Of a stretch of DNA of 64,000 nt, positions 52,101 through 63,109 are shown piece after piece. Source of the DNA: Xylocopa sonorina (taxonomy: Eukaryota; Arthropoda; Insecta; Hymenoptera; Apidae); the NCBI RefSeq assembly GCF_050948175.1, contig NC_135208.1, positions 186,001-250,000 of the forward strand. The letters are read 5' to 3'. Under the pieces are notes generated by a model that did not search any database, was not told the DNA's origin, and saw only the letters and a program-made list of their open reading frames with translations. Both the position numbers and the translations under genes were made by a program. Numbering within the stretch: the stretch's first letter is position 1; the number at the start of each line of letters is the position of its first letter.

Positions 52101-55100
52101 CGCTAGGAAGTAGCGTTTGCAGATGTCTACGTATCGTAGCAATAGATTTCTAATACTTCTTAAAACGCGATATCGCATCTCATTTCTATGTTCCATGTTA
52201 AGATATAACATGATTAGCGAAGTGTTATGTATTCCTCGTCTACACGTCAAATGAATGTGAATGCGATACTTCCTCGCTAGGAAATAGCGTTTGCAGATGT
52301 CTACGTATCGTAGCAATAGCTTTCTAACGCTTCTTAAAACGCGATATCGCATCTCATTCCTGTGTTTCATGGTAAGATATAATATGATTTGCGAAGTGTT
52401 ATGTATTCCTCGTCTACACTTCAAATGAATGTGAATGCGACACTTCCTCGCTAGGAAATAGCGTTTGCAGATGTCTACGTATCGTAGCAATAGCTTTCTA
52501 ATGCTTCTTAAAACGCGATATCGCATCTCATTTCTATGTTTCATGGTAAGATATAATATGATTTGCGAAGTGTCATGTATTCCTCGTCTACACTTCAAAT
52601 GAATGTAAATGCGACACCTCCTTGCAAGGAAATAGCGTTTGCAGTTGTCTACCTATCGTAGCAATAGCTTTCTAGTGCTTCTTAAAACGCGATATCGCAT
52701 CTCATTTCTATGTTTCATGGTAAGATATAATATGATTTGCGAAGTGTTATGTATTCCTCCTCTACACTTCTAATGAATGTAAATGCGACACCTCCTTGCA
52801 AGGAAATAGCGTTTGCAGATGTCTACGTATCGTAGCAATAGAGTTCAAATGCCTCTTAAAACGAGATATTGCATCTCATATCTATCTTTCATGATAAGAT
52901 ATAATATTCATTGCGAAGTGTTATGCATTCCGCGTCTACAATTCAAATGAATGTAAATGCGACACTTCCTTGCAAGGAAATAGCGTTTGCAGATGTCTAC
53001 GTATCGTAGCAATAGAGTTCTTATGATTCTTAAAACGCGATATCGCATCTCATTTATATGTTTCCTGGTAAGATATAATATGATTTGCGAAGTGTCATGT
53101 ATTCGTCGTCTACACTTCAAATGAATGTGAATGCGACACTTCCTCGCTAGGAAATAGCGTTTGCAGATGTGTACGTATCGTAGCAATAGAGTTCATATGA
53201 TTCTTAAAACGCGATATCGCATCTCATTTCTATGTTTCATGGAAAGACATAACATGATTTGCGAAGTGTTATGTATTCCTCGTCTACACTTCAAATGAAT
53301 GTGAATGCGATACTTCCTCGCTAGGTAATAGCGTTTGCAGATGTCTACGTATCGCAGCAATAGCTTTCTAATGCTTCTTAAAACGCGATATCGCATCTCA
53401 TTTCTATCTTTCATGGTAAGATATAATATGATTTGCGAAGTGTTATGTATTCCTCCTCTACACTTCAAATGAATGTAAGTGCGACACCTCCTTGCAAGGA
53501 AATAGCGTTTGCAGTTGTCTACCTATCGTAGCAATAGTGTTCTAATGCTTCTTAAAACGAGATATCGCATCTCATTTCTATGTTTCATGGTAAGATATAA
53601 TATGATTTGCGAAGTGTTATGTATTCCTCGTCTACACTTCAAATGAATGTGAATGCGACACTTCCTCGCTAGGAAACAGCGTTTGCAGATGTCTACGTAT
53701 CGTAGCAATAGATTTCTAATGCTTCTTAAAACGCGATATCGCATCTCATTTCTATGTTTCATGGCAAGATATAATATAATTTGCGAAGTGTTATATATTC
53801 CTCGTCTACACTTCAAATGAATGTAAATGCGACACTTCTTTGCTAGGAAATAGCGTCTGCAGATGTCTAGGTATCGTAGCGATAGTGTTCTAATGCTTCT
53901 TAAAACGCGATATAGCATCTCATTTCAATGTTTCATGGTAAGATATATTATGATTCGCGAAGTGTTATGTATTCCTCGTCTACACTTCAAATGAATGTGA
54001 ATGCGACACTTCCTCGCTAGGAAATAGCGTTTGCAGATGTCTACGTATCGTAGCAATAGATTTCTAATGCTTCTTAAAACGCGATATCGCATCTCATTTC
54101 TATGTTTCATGGTAAGATATAATATGATTTGAGAAGTGTCATGTATTCCTCGTCTACACATCAAATGAATGTGAATGCGATACTTCGTCGCTAGGAAATA
54201 GCGTTTGCAGATGTCTACGTATCGTAGCATTAGCTTTCTAATGCTACTTAAAACGCGATATCGCATCTCATTTCTATGTTTCATGGTAAGATATAATATG
54301 ATTTGCGAAGTGTTATGTGTTCCTCGTCTACACTTCAAATGAATGTGAATGCGACACTACCTCGCTAGGAAGTAGCGTTTGCAGATGTCTACGTATCGTA
54401 GCAATAGATTTCTAATACTTCTTAAAACGCGATATCGCATCTCATTTCTATGTTCCATGTTAAGATATAACATGATTAGCGAAGTGTTATGTATTCCTCG
54501 TCTACACGTCAAATGAATGTGAATGCGATACTTCCTCGCTAGGAAATAGCGTTTGCAGATGTCTACGTATCGTAGCATTAGCTTTCTAACGCTTCTTAAA
54601 ACGCGATATCGCAACTCATTCCTGTGTTTCATGGTAAGATATAATATGATTTGCGAAGTGTTATGTATTCCTCGTCTACACTTCAAATGAATCTGAATGC
54701 GACACTTCCTCGCTAGGAAATAGCGTTTGCAGATGTCTACGTATCGTAGCAATAGCTTTCTAATGCTTCTTAAAACGCGATATCGCATCTCATTTCTATG
54801 TTTCATGGTGAGATATAATATGATTTGCGAAGTGTCATGTATTCCTCGTCTACACTTCAAATGAATGTAAATGCGACACCTCCTTGCAAGGAAATAGCAT
54901 TTGCAGTTGTCTACCTATCGTAGCAATAGCTTTCTAGTGCTTCTTAAAACGCGATATCGCATATCATTTCTATGTTTCATGGTAAGATATAATATGATTT
55001 GCGAAGTGTTATGTATTCCTCCTCTACACTTCTAATGAATGTAAATGCGACACCTCCTTGCAAGGAAATAGCGTTTGCAGATGTCTACGTATCGTAGCAA

Positions 55101-55785
55101 TAGAGTTCAAATGCCTCTTAAAACGAAATATTGCATCTCATATCTATGTTTCATGATAAGATATAATATTCATTGCGAAGTGTTATGCATTCCGCGTCTA
55201 CAATTCAAATGAATGTAAATGCGACACTTCCTTGCAAGGAAATAGCGTTTGCAGATGTCTACGTATCGTAGCAATAGAGTTCTTATGATTCTTAAAACGC
55301 GATATCGCATCTCATTTATATGTTTCCTGGTAAGATATAATATGATTTGCGAAGTGTCATGTATTCCTCGTCTACACTTCAAATGAATGTGAATGCGACA
55401 CTTCCTCGCTAGGAAATAGCGTTTGCAGATGTGTACGTATCGTAGCAATAGAGTTCATATGATTCTTAAAACGCGATATCGCATCTCATTTCTATGTTTC
55501 ATGGAAAGATATAACATGATTTGCGAAGGGTTATGTATTCCTCGTCTACGCTTCAAATGAATGTGAATGCGATACTTCCACGCTAGGTAATAGCGTTTGC
55601 AGATGTCTACGTATCGCAGCAATAGCTTTCTAATGCTTCTTAAAACGCGATATCGCATCTCATTTCTATCTTTCATGGTAAGATATAATATGATTTGCGA
55701 AGTGTTATGTATTCCTCCTCTACACTTCAAATGAATGTAAATGCGACACCTCCTTGCAAGGAAATAGCGTTTGCAGTTGTCTACC
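48480..55785 (+). repeat. 20/22-monomer tandem duplication
   Basis: The rare variant ATTCGTCGTCTACAC at 49,621 recurs at 53,101 (3,480 bp, 20 monomers). Units at 50,529-51,950 recur at 54,357-55,780 (3,828 bp, 22 monomers), including CACTACCTCGCTAGG and ATGGTGAGATATAATATG. The second copy thus holds two extra monomers, at about 53,550-53,900, which match units at 40,150-40,500 and 55,810-56,160. Very few differences separate the copies, so this duplication is recent or recently converted. Confidence 0.85.
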
Positions 55786-57239
55786 TATCGTAGCAATAGT
55801 GTTCTAATGCTTCTTAAAACGAGATATCGCATCTCATTTCTATGTTTCATGGTAAGATATAATATGATTTGCGAAGTGTTATGTATTCCTCGTCTACACT
55901 TCAAATGAATGTGAATGCGACACTTCCTCGCTAGGAAACAGCGTTTGCAGATGTCTACGTATCGTAGCAATAGATTTCTAATGCTTCTTAAAACGCGATA
56001 TCGCATCTCATTTCTATGTTTCATGGCAAGATATAATATGATTTGCGAAGTGTTATATATTCCTCGTCTACACTTCAAATGAATGTAAATGCGACACTTC
56101 CTTGCTAGGAAATAGCGTCTGCAGATGACTAGGTATCGTAGCGATAGTGTTCTAATGCTTCTTAAAACGCGATATAGCATCTCATTTCAATGTTTCATGG
56201 TAAGATATATTATGATTCCCGAAGTGTTATGTATTCCTCGTCTACACTTCAAATGAATGTGAATGCGACACTTCCTCGCTAGGAAATAGCGTTTGCAGAT
56301 GTCTACGTATCGTAGCAATAGATTTCTAATGCTTCTTAAAACGCGATATCGCATCTCATTTCTATGTTTCATGGTAAGATATAATATGATTTGCGAAGTG
56401 TCATGTATTCCTCGTCTACACTTCAAATGAATGTGAATGCGACACTTCCTCGCTAGGAAATAGCGTTTGCAGATGTCTACGTATCGTAGCAATAGATTTC
56501 TAATGCTTCTTAAAACGCGATATCGCATCTCATTTCTATGTTTCATGGTAAGATGTAATATGATTTGCGAAGTGTTATGTATTCCTCCTCTACACTTCAA
56601 ATGAATGTAAATGCGACACTTCCTTGCTAGGAAATAGCGTCTGCAGATGTCTAGGTATCGTAGCAATAGAGTTCTAATGCTTCATAAATCACGATACCGC
56701 ATCTCATTTCTCTGTTTCATGGTAAGATATAATATGATTTGCGAATTGTCATGTATTCCTCTTCTACACTTCAAATGAATGTAAATGCGACACTTCCTTG
56801 CAAGGAAATAGCGTTTGCAGATGTTTACCTATCGTAGCAATAGAGTTCTAATGCTTCTTAAAACGCGATATCGCATCTCATTTCTATGTTTCATGGTAAG
56901 ATGTAATATGATATGCGAAGTGTTACGTATTCCTCGTCTACACTTCAAATAAATGTAAATGCGACACTTCCTTGCAAGGAAATAGCGTTTGCAAATGTCT
57001 ACCTATCGTAGCAATAGTGCTCTAATGCTTCTTAAAACGCGATATCGCATCTCATTTCTATGTTTCATGGTAAGATATAATATGATTTGCGAAGTGCTAT
57101 GTATTCCTCGTCTACACTTCAAACGAATGTGAATGCGATACTTCCTCGCTAGGAAATAGCGTTTGCAGATGTCTACGTATCGAAGCAATAGAGTTCCAAA
57201 GCTTGCTAATTCGCGATATCGCATCTCATTTCCATGTTT

Positions 57240-59425
57240 CATGATAATATATAATATTCATTGCGATGTGTCATGTATACCTCGCATAGACTTCAAATGA
57301 ATGAAAATGCGACAGTTCCTTGCTTGGAAATAGCGTTTGCAGATATCTACGTAGCGAAGCAAAAGAGTTCTAAAGCTTCTTAAATAGCGATATCGAATCT
57401 CATTTCTATATTTAATGATAAGTTATAATATTCATTGTGCAATGCTATGTATACCTCGTATTCACTTCAAAAGAATGTAAATGCGACACTTCCCTGCAAG
57501 AAATAGCGTTTGCAGATGTCTACGTATCCAAGCAATAGAGTTTCAATGCTTCTTAAATCGCGATATCGTATCTCATTTCTATGTTTAATGTTAAGATATA
57601 ATATTCAATGTGCAGTGTTATGTATATCTCGTCTATACTTGAAATGAATGTAAATGCGACACCTCCTTGCTAGGAAATAGCGTTTGCAGATGTCTACGCA
57701 TCAAAGCAATAGAGTTCTAATGCTTCTTAAATCGCCATATCGCATCTCATTTCTATGTTTCATGATAAGATATAATATTCATTGTGCAGTGTTACCTATA
57801 TCTCGTCTATACTTCAAATGGATGTAAATGCGACACTTCCTTGCTAGGAAATAGCGTTTGCAGATGTCTACGTATCGTGGCATTATATTTCTCATGCTTC
57901 TCAAAACGCGATATCACTACTCATTACTATGTTTCATGATAATATGTAATATTCATTGTGGTGTGTTATGTATACCTCGTATTCACTTCAAGAGAATGTA
58001 ATTGCGACACTTCCTTGCTAGGAAATAGCGTTTGCAGATGTCTACGTATCGAAGCAATAGGGTTCTAATGCTTCTTAAATCGTCATTTCGCATCTCATAT
58101 CTACGTTTCCTGATAAGATATAATATTCACTGTGCAGAGTTATGTTTATCTCGTCTATACTTCAAATGGATGTAAATGCTACACTTCCTTGCCAGGAAAT
58201 AGCGTTTGCAGACGTCTACGTATCGAAGCAATAGAGATCTAATGCTTCCTAAAACGCGATAACGTATATCAGTTCTATGCTTCATGATAAGATATAATAA
58301 TCATTGCGATGTGTTATGTATACCTCCTCTACATTCCAAAGGAATGTAAATGTTACACTTCCTTGCTGGGCAATAGCGTTCCCAGATGTCTACGTATCGA
58401 AGCAATACAGGTTTAATGCGTCTCAAAACGCGATATCGCTTCCTATTTCTATGTTTCGTGATAAGATGTAATATACATTGCGTAGTGTTATGCATACCTT
58501 GACTACACTTCAAAAGAATGTAAATGCCACACTTTCTTGCCAGAAAGTAGCGTATGCAGATATCTACCTATCGAAGCAGTGGAGTTCTATTGCTTCTTAA
58601 AACGCGATGTCGCATCGCAATTCTATGTTTCATGATATAATATAAGATTCATTACGAAGTGTTATTTATACCTCGTCTACACTTCAAAAGAATGTAAATG
58701 CACACTTCCTTGCTAGGAAATGCATTTCCAGATGTCTACATATCGAAGAAATGGAGATCTAATGCTTCTTAAAACTCGATACCGCATCTCATTTCTATGT
58801 TTCATGGTAAGATATAATATTCGTCGGGACGTGTTGCATACATCGTCTACACGTCAAAGGAATGAAAATGCCACGCATCCTTGCTAGGAAATGCGTTTCC
58901 AGATGACGACGTATCGAAGCAATGGAGTTCTAATGCTTCCAAAACGCGATATCGCATCTCATGTATGTTTCATGATAAGATATAATATTCATTGCGAAGT
59001 GTTATGTATACCTCGTCTACACTTCAAAAGAATGCAAATGCCACACTTCTTGGCTAGGAAATTGCGTTTCTAGATGTCTACGCATCGAAGCAATAGATTT
59101 CTAACTCTTTATAAAACGCGATATCGCATATCAGTTCTAAGTCACATGATAAGATGTAATTTCAATGCAACGCGTTATGTATATCTCCTCTACACTTCAA
59201 ATGAATGTAAATGCATCATTTCCTTGCTACGGAATTTTGTTTCTATATCTGAAGGTTTTGAAGCAATAGAGTTCTAATGCTGCGTAAAACGCGGCTGCGC
59301 ATCTTACTTCTATATTTCATGATAAGATGTAATATTCATAGCATCGCGTTATGTTCATCTGCTTCTGCACATGATTTGAGTGTGAACCCTACACTTTCTT
59401 GCCCGGGGATAGCGTTTCTAGATGT
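57240..59425 (+). repeat. Decaying right edge of array 3
   Basis: Units return to type I and then to the edge subfamily with AATGTAAATGCCACAC, and become progressively shorter and more diverged after 58.6 kb. The last unit contains GCGGCTGCGCATCTTACTTC and CCCGGGGATAGCG and is shared in mirror image with 10,960-11,130. The array stops abruptly inside a monomer at GTTTCTAGATGTA, where LTR B begins. Confidence 0.85.
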
Positions 59426-59826
59426 ATATTGTATCTTATATCGTGAAGCGAGTTATGATACCCGGTAATTTGCGGCGTGTTGCGTAGTTTCCCGTAGCCC
59501 TTGTTAGTTAAACCCACGTCGAGACCATAAGTAAACATGCCGTGACTTCAGTATCTCGCGACCTGAGTGTGTGTACTTGGCTAGGCGTAGTCGAGAAGAG
59601 GAGCATTTCGAAGTTTCAAGGGTTGTTCCGCTCCAGGGTTCTCGGGGTCGTGTAGTCTATCCCTTTGCCACTTTCTGAGCAGCTGGCGCCCAAGAAAAGT
59701 TGTACGTGAGCGGATACCTTGGAACCATAGATTGCTTTAGATTAAAGTACGTTTTACACCTTAAAGCATTTAGATAATTAACCCCTTCGAGTTTCCCTGA
59801 CTTACTATATATAGGTTTCCATCACA
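59426..59826 (+). mobile_element. LTR, family B, right copy (strongly 5' truncated)
   Basis: Mirror copy of the 3' 400 bp of the left LTR B. It starts at TATTGTATCTTATATCGTG, contains TGGCGCCCAA (59,684-59,693) and ends CCATCACA (the left copy has CCGTCACA). Compared with the left arm, about 340 bp of LTR plus roughly 100-150 bp of degenerate satellite are missing at the junction with the satellite, so a deletion joined the two here. Confidence 0.7.
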
Positions 59827-60905
59827 ACTAATAGGAACCATCACTTTACATAGATATATAGAACACACACAGTTTTAAACGTAGAATTGAGAATTTGAGA
59901 ACTTACTTTGAAACGTTAGTAGTGAGGAATTCCATCGGATTTCATAGAAATTCAGAACTTACTTGCTATGAAACATAGGCAGATAAGGGCCATCGCGTTG
60001 CTTAGAACTTTAGAACTTGCTTACTTCAACAAAGATTTCTATTGGCTTCGTCCGTTTTTTTTAGAAGAGTTTTTGATAAACCACATACTTTTCACGCTTC
60101 TGATATCTTTGAAAGTTCGCGAGATGTAATCGTTTAAGTTTTAAAATGATTACTTAGTGTGGATTATTATTTAGTAACTCGCTCATAAACGAGTCTGCAT
60201 AGGATTTAATCCATAAGTTTTTAAGCCTGGAATTTATGCAGTTATTTGTTATTCACTTATTGCTCAAACGACAAAGATTCTGACCACTTCAAAATGGTTG
60301 ACTTTCATCAATTTTCTTAAAAATTGAAATACTGCCCAACTGCTTGCATTAAAGACTGTAATTAAAGCTTTCGAAACATTTTACCTCTTATAGATGAATT
60401 CTGGAATTGAAATTGAATGTTTGACTTTTCTAGCTCCTGTTTAGACATCTTTCTATTGGAATGTTCAAGTATTTTTCATATTCGTAATTATTAAAAATGT
60501 TTTACTTGATTGTTTTATTTAATATTTAGAATTTTCTGAGAAATATTTTTTATCATAATGAACTATATAATTGCAATTATAATTCTTTATGAAGTAATAA
60601 TAACAGAAAGGTATGTATCCATTCTTGTAGTTTTGTAAAAAGTATTTAATCTTACTATCTAAAATGAAACATTGAGATCTGTTTACAATCTAATGAAAAT
60701 TAATTACCTTTTGATTCAAATTCACAATGATAATCTTCCATAGTTCAACAATTTTGTGAGCTGTCCTCAGGAATCCGCAGCTCAGTACTTATATAAAATG
60801 AACGACACAAAGAACAGCCTAACCAAACGTATTCGAACCGATTTTTCAATACTAATCTTATCATGTTTAACTTATGCTGCAAACTATTGAAATGCCCTTC
60901 GAAAA
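59827..60905 (+). other. AT-rich segment of right inverted arm, no gene seen
   Basis: Near-identical mirror of about 9,030-10,103. It contains long A/T runs and short inverted repeats such as ATATAATTGCAATTATA. No convincing reading frame or structural RNA was recognised. Confidence 0.5.
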
Positions 60906-61315
60906 GTGTTTATTCACAGTGAAGTAAACGGTAAGTATTACGCCTTGCACCACTGTTCACAATACGTATGTTTCATTTACTATCAAAACCGTGAGTATTA
61001 TCGCCTTTCTTTACTTTTTGTAACCTTCAATGCCTTCATGTTACAGATCGTTAAACTTGCTTTAAAATGCTCTATCGTATTACGGAAGAATGGACATACC
61101 AATTCATTTTAAAAAATGAAGGTAACCTTCATATGTCCAACATAACTCCACTTACAAAAAAACTATTTTCATCAACGGATGGCCCCTTTGTACTATGCAA
61201 TTTTATATTAGCAAAAACTTCTATGAAACTTATAGTTTCGTGGATATCTGAGGTACTACTTATTACTGCCCCACCCTGTATATTGTTATGGATGTGTCCA
61301 ACAAGGCAACGATGA
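60906..61315 (+). pseudogene. Overlapping unrecognised ORF relics
   Basis: Two overlapping short frames (60,906-61,112, 68 codons; 61,067-61,315, 82 codons) are conserved in the mirror arm with a handful of changes. GGTAAGTATT at 60,931 and TTCATGTTACAG ending at about 61,046 look like a splice donor and acceptor bounding an intron of about 115 bp, but the spliced reading does not join two long open exons. The peptide has hydrophobic stretches and no domain I recognise. It could be a decayed cellular or transposon gene, or chance. Confidence 0.2.
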
Positions 61316-61659
61316 ACAGAGTTAAATTTAATATTATGATGTTTATTATTTTACTCATAGTATATTTGTTTTTCTGGAATTTTGCCAAAAAACAATGTTT
61401 ACGATGTCGACAGATGAATATATTTGCCTTAGAATTACAAGAGCCAACAATTTCGAAAGTAGAATATTACTTTATTTCGCTAACCGAATCATTGCAAACG
61501 TTAAGTAAAGTGCTTTGCCTTTCAAAACAGTCAGATGCAAATTACGATACAACGTTTCCAAGAAATGGTACGTGCCACTGTTCTTTAATTTCAGTTTATT
61601 TAATCAAAGGAAATTTAATTGAAATATCCGCAAAATTTGAGGACAAAAAGTTATTGTAA
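61288..61659 (+). CDS. Hypothetical single-pass membrane protein, 123 codons
   Basis: The frame begins in the last codons of the preceding ORF. After a short basic N-terminus it has one strongly hydrophobic segment (about residues 16-34, MMFIILLIVYLFFWN core), then a cysteine pair (QCLRC) and a polar remainder with several cysteines. This layout would fit a signal anchor. Only its first part survives in the left arm, because the 1.5-kb deletion there begins at about codon 46. A competing frame is also open across 61,373-61,508. I do not recognise a family, and the host gene structure (introns, promoter) is not evident. Chance ORF in AT-rich DNA remains quite possible. Confidence 0.25.
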   Translation: MDVSNKATMNRVKFNIMMFIILLIVYLFFWNFAKKQCLRCRQMNIFALELQEPTISKVEYYFISLTESLQTLSKVLCLSKQSDANYDTTFPRNGTCHCSLISVYLIKGNLIEISAKFEDKKLL

Positions 61660-61674
61660 TTTTACGCAACATAT

Positions 61675-61995
61675 ATGATGGTGATAAAGGATAAGTATAC
61701 GGAACTGAAAATGGAAAGTAGCGAGCAGAAAAAGAAACTGATGGAGCTACAAAGTAGATTGATACATCCGTCAAACGATGATTCTAGGTTAATAAAATCT
61801 GTTAATCAAAGAACTATTGCAAAAATCAAGTATAATCAATATTACTTCTGCTCAAAGGCTATAATAGAATTGGACCGAAATGGGTACAAAACAGACCATT
61901 ATATCTATACGTTCTATTCTATGCAAAGGCAAATATTTCAAAGAGAAAAGATGTGTTACTTACAAATTACTTATGTTCCTAGATATCTCTATTAA
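61675..61995 (+). CDS. Hypothetical protein with coiled-coil-like N-terminus, 106 codons
   Basis: It starts 15 bases after the preceding stop with tandem ATG codons. Residues about 5-35 are rich in Lys, Glu and Leu with heptad-like spacing (KDKYTELKMESSEQKKKLME), followed by a polar linker and a C-terminal part rich in Tyr, Phe, Ile and basic residues (YYFCSKAIIELDRNGYKTDH region). No conserved domain is recognised. It exists only in the right arm. With the preceding frame it could be two pieces of one broken gene. It could also be spurious, but its composition is more protein-like than the surrounding frames. Confidence 0.3.
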   Translation: MMVIKDKYTELKMESSEQKKKLMELQSRLIHPSNDDSRLIKSVNQRTIAKIKYNQYYFCSKAIIELDRNGYKTDHYIYTFYSMQRQIFQREKMCYLQITYVPRYLY

Positions 61996-62920
61996 AGCAC
62001 CGAGATATAGCACACGGGCAACACGGCCGTGACAATGACACTATCAGCTCACCATAGCTACACGCGTGGTTGTGGCGTAGGCTGACATTTACTAATGGGG
62101 AAGCTGTTTCCATAAAAATTATAAGCAAATATGAAAAATAACTAAACTGTGCAATTTACTTATTTTGATTCCAAAATAGATACACCGGCACAAAACAAAG
62201 ATATAAGAACTCGATTTTATTATTTTCTATAAACTAGCTCGATAGGGCGATTTTTTCCATAAAGTCGATAATTACTTTGTCATAAAAATATACACACTTA
62301 TTTTATATATATTTTCTTCAATTTATTGTTGCAAATTCATGCAATTGAGGGTTACATTAAATACGATGACAACATGTTATTTCAAAAATTACACAAGGCG
62401 AAGTTAGGGACGCAACAGCATGAATTTTTATTCTATATGTAATATTTTTTTATAATTAATATTTTTAGTCTATAATGGATTGAAAGAAATATATACGACT
62501 CGCTCAATAACTATAAATATAGGAAAACGACCATCAAAATGTCTATCAATACTCATATGCTGAACATCTACTGACATCTAACGGTTCTAATTTGTATGAA
62601 AGCACAGGTTCCCCATTGCCAAATGTGATCCTGCGTCATTGCTGAGGAGATTCATGAATGGAGCGATGATACGCGTGTCACCATGGTGCTGGTGCTGCGC
62701 GATTCGCTTGTCTAGAACGTGCTGGTAACACGTTCTGGCATTTTAGTTAACGAATCCGGTCACAGATGACTACGAATCAGTTGACACTCCTCGGAAGTGG
62801 CAATATAGTGCCGGCATGGTGTCGCTACCATCTTGCCGTTTGTTATCTGGGATGCTTTTTAGTGCATTATTCGGAATTGAATTTGAACACATAGCTACTT
62901 AATCGCAAATTTGTATGTAC
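61996..62920. other. Right-arm-specific intergenic sequence
   Basis: AT-rich to about 62,560 and more balanced after that. This segment is absent from the left arm. No gene recognised. The only local structure I note is the hairpin at 62,714-62,736. Confidence 0.5.
62714..62736. repeat. Perfect 8-bp hairpin
   Basis: AGAACGTG, a seven-base loop, then CACGTTCT. There is no following T-run, so it does not look like a terminator. No known role. Confidence 0.5.
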
Positions 62921-63109
62921 TGTGACGTGGTGACGTCACAAGGCTCGCTCACCCCCCCCCCCCCCCCTGCTTCGGTTAGACTAGCTCGCAGATCACTACC
63001 CATGCGATAGCTGTATTTGCGAGGAGCGTGAAGTACACGATGGTAGAACCTCCCCCCCCCCCCCCGTTCGTTCCTCCCTCTCCGTTCGACGGATAAGACT
63101 GGCGAGCTG

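Larger units (their letters stand above)
18000..57240 (+). repeat. Type II homogenised core of array 3
   Basis: Units have GGTAAGATATAATATGATTTGCGAAG, TATTCCTCGTCTACAC and CTTCAAATGAATG. Pairwise differences are mostly a few percent and are shared by blocks. Interspersed chimeric units carry the type I left half (GATAAGATATAATATTCATTG) joined to the type II right half (TGCATTCC followed by TCTACNATTCAAATGAA), for example near 25,600, 33,245 and 45,770. These look like products of recombination between the two types that were then amplified. Confidence 0.9.
15521..59425 (+). repeat. Satellite array 3, about 250 monomers of 174 bp
   Basis: A continuous head-to-tail array of about 43.9 kb. A reference unit is 25,374-25,547, and the next starts at 25,548. 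Each canonical unit holds three dyad motifs: GCGATATCGC at unit positions 1-10, TTCCTTGCAAGGAA at 104-117 and CTACG-TAT-CGTAG at 135-147. By hand count one unit is about 36% GC with 9 CpG sites, against about 5.7 expected, so CpG is not depleted. No retroelement interrupts the array. The likely role is structural (centromeric or pericentromeric chromatin); this is inferred from organisation only. Confidence 0.97.

Noticed and set aside
3552..57242. The many minus-strand ORFs of 60-320 codons as separate genes
   Set aside because: All are the same 58-codon satellite frame cut at different points by stops and indels.
59684..59694. TGGCGCCCAAG as a tRNA primer-binding site marking the end of an LTR
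   Set aside because: In all LTR A and B copies where it can be checked, the element continues a further 130-190 bp to a CGTCACA or CATCACA end, and no gag or pol follows. The motif is better read as part of the LTR.
61675..61995. BRO/MSV199-type large-DNA-virus gene
   Set aside because: The coiled-coil followed by an aromatic-basic tail is only a vague resemblance; no diagnostic motif was seen.
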